Under the pieces are notes generated by a model. That model was not told the DNA's origin. It ran no database searches and worked only from the letters and a program-made list of their open reading frames with translations. Below, one piece after another: positions 9,801 through 10,522 of a DNA stretch of 10,522 nt. Source of the stretch: Campylobacter sp. (GTDB taxonomy: Bacteria; Campylobacterota; Campylobacteria; Campylobacterales; Campylobacteraceae); contig JAILCJ010000020.1 in the NCBI GenBank assembly GCA_024680445.1, positions 1 through 10,522 of the forward strand, read 5' to 3'. A program made the translations under genes and the position numbers. Position 1 is the first letter of the stretch. Every line of letters starts with the position of its first letter.

Positions 9801-10522
9801 CGGCACTAGTATCGACCAAAACCATAGCGCTAGCAACTGCTGGATTGCCATTTATGGTATTTGTATTGCCAAGTCTGTCTCTTGCAGAAACTGAAATTTC
9901 ATGTTCGCCATCAGAAAGTGGCTTTTTAACTTCAAAAGTCCATTTACCATCAGCACCAACTTCAGTTGTGCCTAGTTCTTTTGTACCGTCAAATACAGTT
10001 ATAGTAGCACCAGCTTCACCAGTACCATTTAGGGTTGGAGTGTTATCGTTTGTAGTTTTACCTAAGACATTTGTGTTGTCTGCTTTCTCAACTACATTGC
10101 CATTTTCTATAACATAGTTAGCCTTGTCGTCTATTATGCTAGTTATAGCAACTTCTGTGCTTTTATCATTAGGATGAATTATTTTATCAACTATGATATC
10201 ATCTAATTTGCTCATATTACCAAAGTTATCTTCGGTTTTAACGGTAATTTTTTCTCCAAGTTGAACCGCTTTACCTGTTATTTCAAAGTCACCATTGGCG
10301 TCAGCTCTACCAGCCGCAACTAGACGACCTTGTTCATTAAGTATAAATACCTTGGCATTTGGCTCTGTTTTAACGTTAAAGATAGCCTTTTCAGCAGTCA
10401 TATCGGCAACAGTATCTGTATCAACAGCAGTAGCAGTTACATCATAAATTTCAGGAGCAGTAGTATCAAGAGTATAAGTAAGGTCCATACCTACGGATGT
10501 ATTACCAAGTGCATCTGTTCCT
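6841..10522 (-). CDS. Large Ig-repeat/RTX adhesin, C-terminal part (5' end outside the window)
   Basis: The last 1226 residues of a surface adhesin or biofilm protein of the BapA/LapA type, probably exported by type I secretion. The frame is open through the right edge: the 11 codons before the first Met (10486-10488) read as more of the same repeat domain (GTDALGNTSVG), so that Met is internal. Counting it as residue 1, Ig-like domains occupy about 12-105, 107-228, 230-385, 386-516 and 518-614, with hallmarks such as TPTLNGTGEAG, DQAGNKG and TPSIVGTAKAG. Residues about 620-960 are a different, tyrosine- and cysteine-containing region, followed by one more Ig-like domain (961-1040), five RTX nonapeptides (1061-1114) and a C-terminal secretion region. 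Transporter genes are not in the window. Exact ligand and total length are unknown; the promoter lies outside. Confidence 0.9.
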   Translation of the reverse strand, partial: GTDALGNTSVGMDLTYTLDTTAPEIYDVTATAVDTDTVADMTAEKAIFNVKTEPNAKVFILNEQGRLVAAGRADANGDFEITGKAVQLGEKITVKTEDNFGNMSKLDDIIVDKIIHPNDKSTEVAITSIIDDKANYVIENGNVVEKADNTNVLGKTTNDNTPTLNGTGEAGATITVFDGTKELGTTEVGADGKWTFEVKKPLSDGEHEISVSARDRLGNTNTINGNPAVASAMVLVDTSAADIISKEFTNNIDNDNVTDNNVNGRQPDYYFTGKSQDEEAYTLNRNEVRIENGKVTADVQFKFYGDVKAGDSLVYTYDIEDNRSGNKWNERHGVSEVYTLTASDVANGYANVPLVITGNQDFNHHTLRVKGYVVDQAGNKGEDLDPKDINLDIVGPRAITAIKNASFGDDVTAEDGFTTTDTTPTISGVLDYYSYNNYEVYNAAKGTGWSSNNDKYGAVAMEFSYRAQGESEWTTLNVLVDRATGKFEFTMPNELSEGNYETKIVPIDQAGNKGAEYTWQNFSIESAIPDTPVITDVYNDYGYRIDNNGLTNDPTPSIVGTAKAGLTVKLYDGSEFIGETVADAYGNFEFTPSKLKDGDHDFTAVAVSASNKDSAPSNVYGVSTDTDEFATANVNVEYDYSIHNGGKSISQANGTVWRINSGSKGTATLEDIEYSKYVNDVHQGYCFKSTGLDYATGNDVNRYDRLSYNAQYDVKDGYVTYRENGHWIQHDKGWQYTNALKTFLGDDADTLLMDRWVNSNGQGTSGQLEGTIRDDLVYSYITVDGYMYIEAGTYTLTAGDGIDSHLNQYVNDMFRMCVKDLNGNQITDGKVKVDFVQQNGDNSRDLTLEVSESGFYKVDVAYADSFYGVGYNTKWGGLKGSESWKNKLLGDDYGDVYQQTASLKPAFRNENGEIFTVGDSKAMRFIDPCLLPDGLTLNDIQVVQNDEAFVVASGLAVYNLSNGILKIADSYKAVINVEVSDPDGTPLAEGTRVDLTYKGETHDLYADSEGKVSYAFDLVNGKGDSLQSIFEFDVSTSDKAGNEICQHFLVDNSDKDVSFNWSREGRDLNFKTGAGDDYIATGRGDDIVDAGEGSDTIITGAGDDRIVFDANDRYIDGGAGNDTLVIKENIDFGYVNDLAYKVNNIEALDMRGDASEITINADDVLGMTDDISTILKIDGDAGDRVRGDWVESANQNADNGYVLYEGQTSAGQTVYIQIDDKVSHEF
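6844..7146 (-). other. C-terminal type I secretion region of the adhesin
   Basis: The last approximately 100 residues follow the RTX block and are acidic, Asp-rich and cysteine-free, with the segment NNIEALDMRGDASEITIN (1132-1149) that recurs after RTX blocks in BapA-type adhesins, and a C-terminal end in Phe. Type I secretion signals are uncleaved and have no strict motif, so the call rests on position and composition. Confidence 0.55.
7147..7308 (-). repeat. Five RTX calcium-binding nonapeptides
   Basis: Residues 1061-1096 are four nonapeptides in unbroken succession (TGAGDDYIA, TGRGDDIVD, AGEGSDTII, TGAGDDRIV); a nine-residue spacer follows, then a fifth, GGAGNDTLV, at 1106-1114. All fit the GGxGxDxUx consensus, with Gly/Asp calcium ligands intact. 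RTX repeats fold into a parallel beta-roll when they reach calcium-rich surroundings outside the cell, which drives folding and helps type I export. Five units is a small block, as in adhesins rather than RTX toxins. Confidence 0.92.
7609..8631 (-). other. Cysteine-containing, possibly PA14-like tip region of the adhesin
   Basis: Residues about 620-960 (first in-window Met = 1) do not follow the Ig pattern. The stretch is rich in Tyr, Trp, Asn and Gly and holds Cys675, Cys806 and Cys918. Residues 770-852 resemble the core of a PA14 domain: VDGYMYIEAGTYTLTAGDG, a later KVKVDF strand, then SESGFYKVDVAY as the usual closing strand. In the Marinomonas ice-binding adhesin a PA14 sugar-binding domain sits in the same place, between the Ig stalk and the RTX end. 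The Asp-Asp pair typical of calcium-dependent PA14 lectins is not obvious at its expected place (GDGIDSH). The assignment is by eye and tentative. Confidence 0.4.
8641..10522 (-). repeat. Array of about five Ig-like extender domains in the adhesin
   Basis: Five beta-sandwich-like domains of about 95-155 residues, diverged from one another rather than near-identical. Shared signatures are an N-terminal TxDxTPxxxG strand start (148-155, 409-417, 540-549), a central GADGKWTFEV/DAYGNFEFTP turn-strand (178-187, 572-581), then LSDGEHEISV or LKDGDHDFTA (191-200, 584-593), and a closing DRLGNT or DQAGNKG linker. Such domains usually form a rigid stalk, often calcium-stiffened, that projects the tip. 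Domains three and four carry long insertions rich in Asn, Tyr and charged residues. Confidence 0.82.

Noticed and set aside
9740..10117. Open frame of 125 codons on the plus strand opposite the adhesin
   Set aside because: It is a mirror of the repeat-rich adhesin frame, lacks a ribosome site, and its composition (Ser, Pro, Val, Ala rich) is what the antisense of Thr/Gly/Asp codons gives.
10486..10488. ATG as the start of the adhesin
   Set aside because: The frame stays open upstream and encodes repeat-domain sequence; no Shine-Dalgarno sequence or promoter precedes it.

Overview
The window looks like the chromosome of a Campylobacter-type epsilonproteobacterium. The intergenic DNA is very AT-rich and full of AAATTT words. 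Genes are tightly packed and overlapping, candidate -10 boxes are TATAAT-like, and the order NifU-like protein / small unknown protein / murE resembles, from memory, a C. jejuni arrangement. The species cannot be fixed from sequence alone; frequent CAAATTTG words between genes and a large Ig/RTX adhesin suggest a non-jejuni species, which is inference.

Layout, left to right: (1) 1-152, AT-rich gene-free DNA ending in a hairpin. (2) 153-671, minus strand, a single-gene type IV pilin-like pseudopilin with its own promoter and terminator. (3) 672-812, a divergent promoter region. (4) 813-3999, plus strand, pyrG (CTP synthase) overlapping recJ (single-strand 5'-3' exonuclease). (5) 4035-6143, plus strand, a stand-alone NifU C-terminal-domain Fe-S protein, a TTG-started TPR-like unknown protein, and murE overlapping it. 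(6) 6144-6344, a 201-bp AT-rich spacer with candidate panD promoters and a palindrome. (7) 6345-6695, plus strand, panD. (8) 6696-6840, convergent terminator region with two strong hairpins. (9) 6841-10522, minus strand, the C-terminal 1226 residues of a large secreted adhesin that runs off the right edge.

The plus-strand block is housekeeping: nucleotide synthesis, DNA repair, Fe-S delivery, peptidoglycan stem synthesis and beta-alanine for pantothenate/CoA. The two minus-strand genes are surface-related. The adhesin shows the distal end of a type I-secreted RTX adhesin: a series of Ig-like extender domains, an unusual cysteine-containing region with a PA14-like stretch, one more Ig-like domain, five RTX calcium-binding nonapeptides and a C-terminal secretion region. 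No secretion-machinery gene, RNA gene, CRISPR array or insertion sequence was seen. The least explained part is the approximately 340-residue cysteine-containing region of the adhesin; the rest is mostly ordinary core genome.
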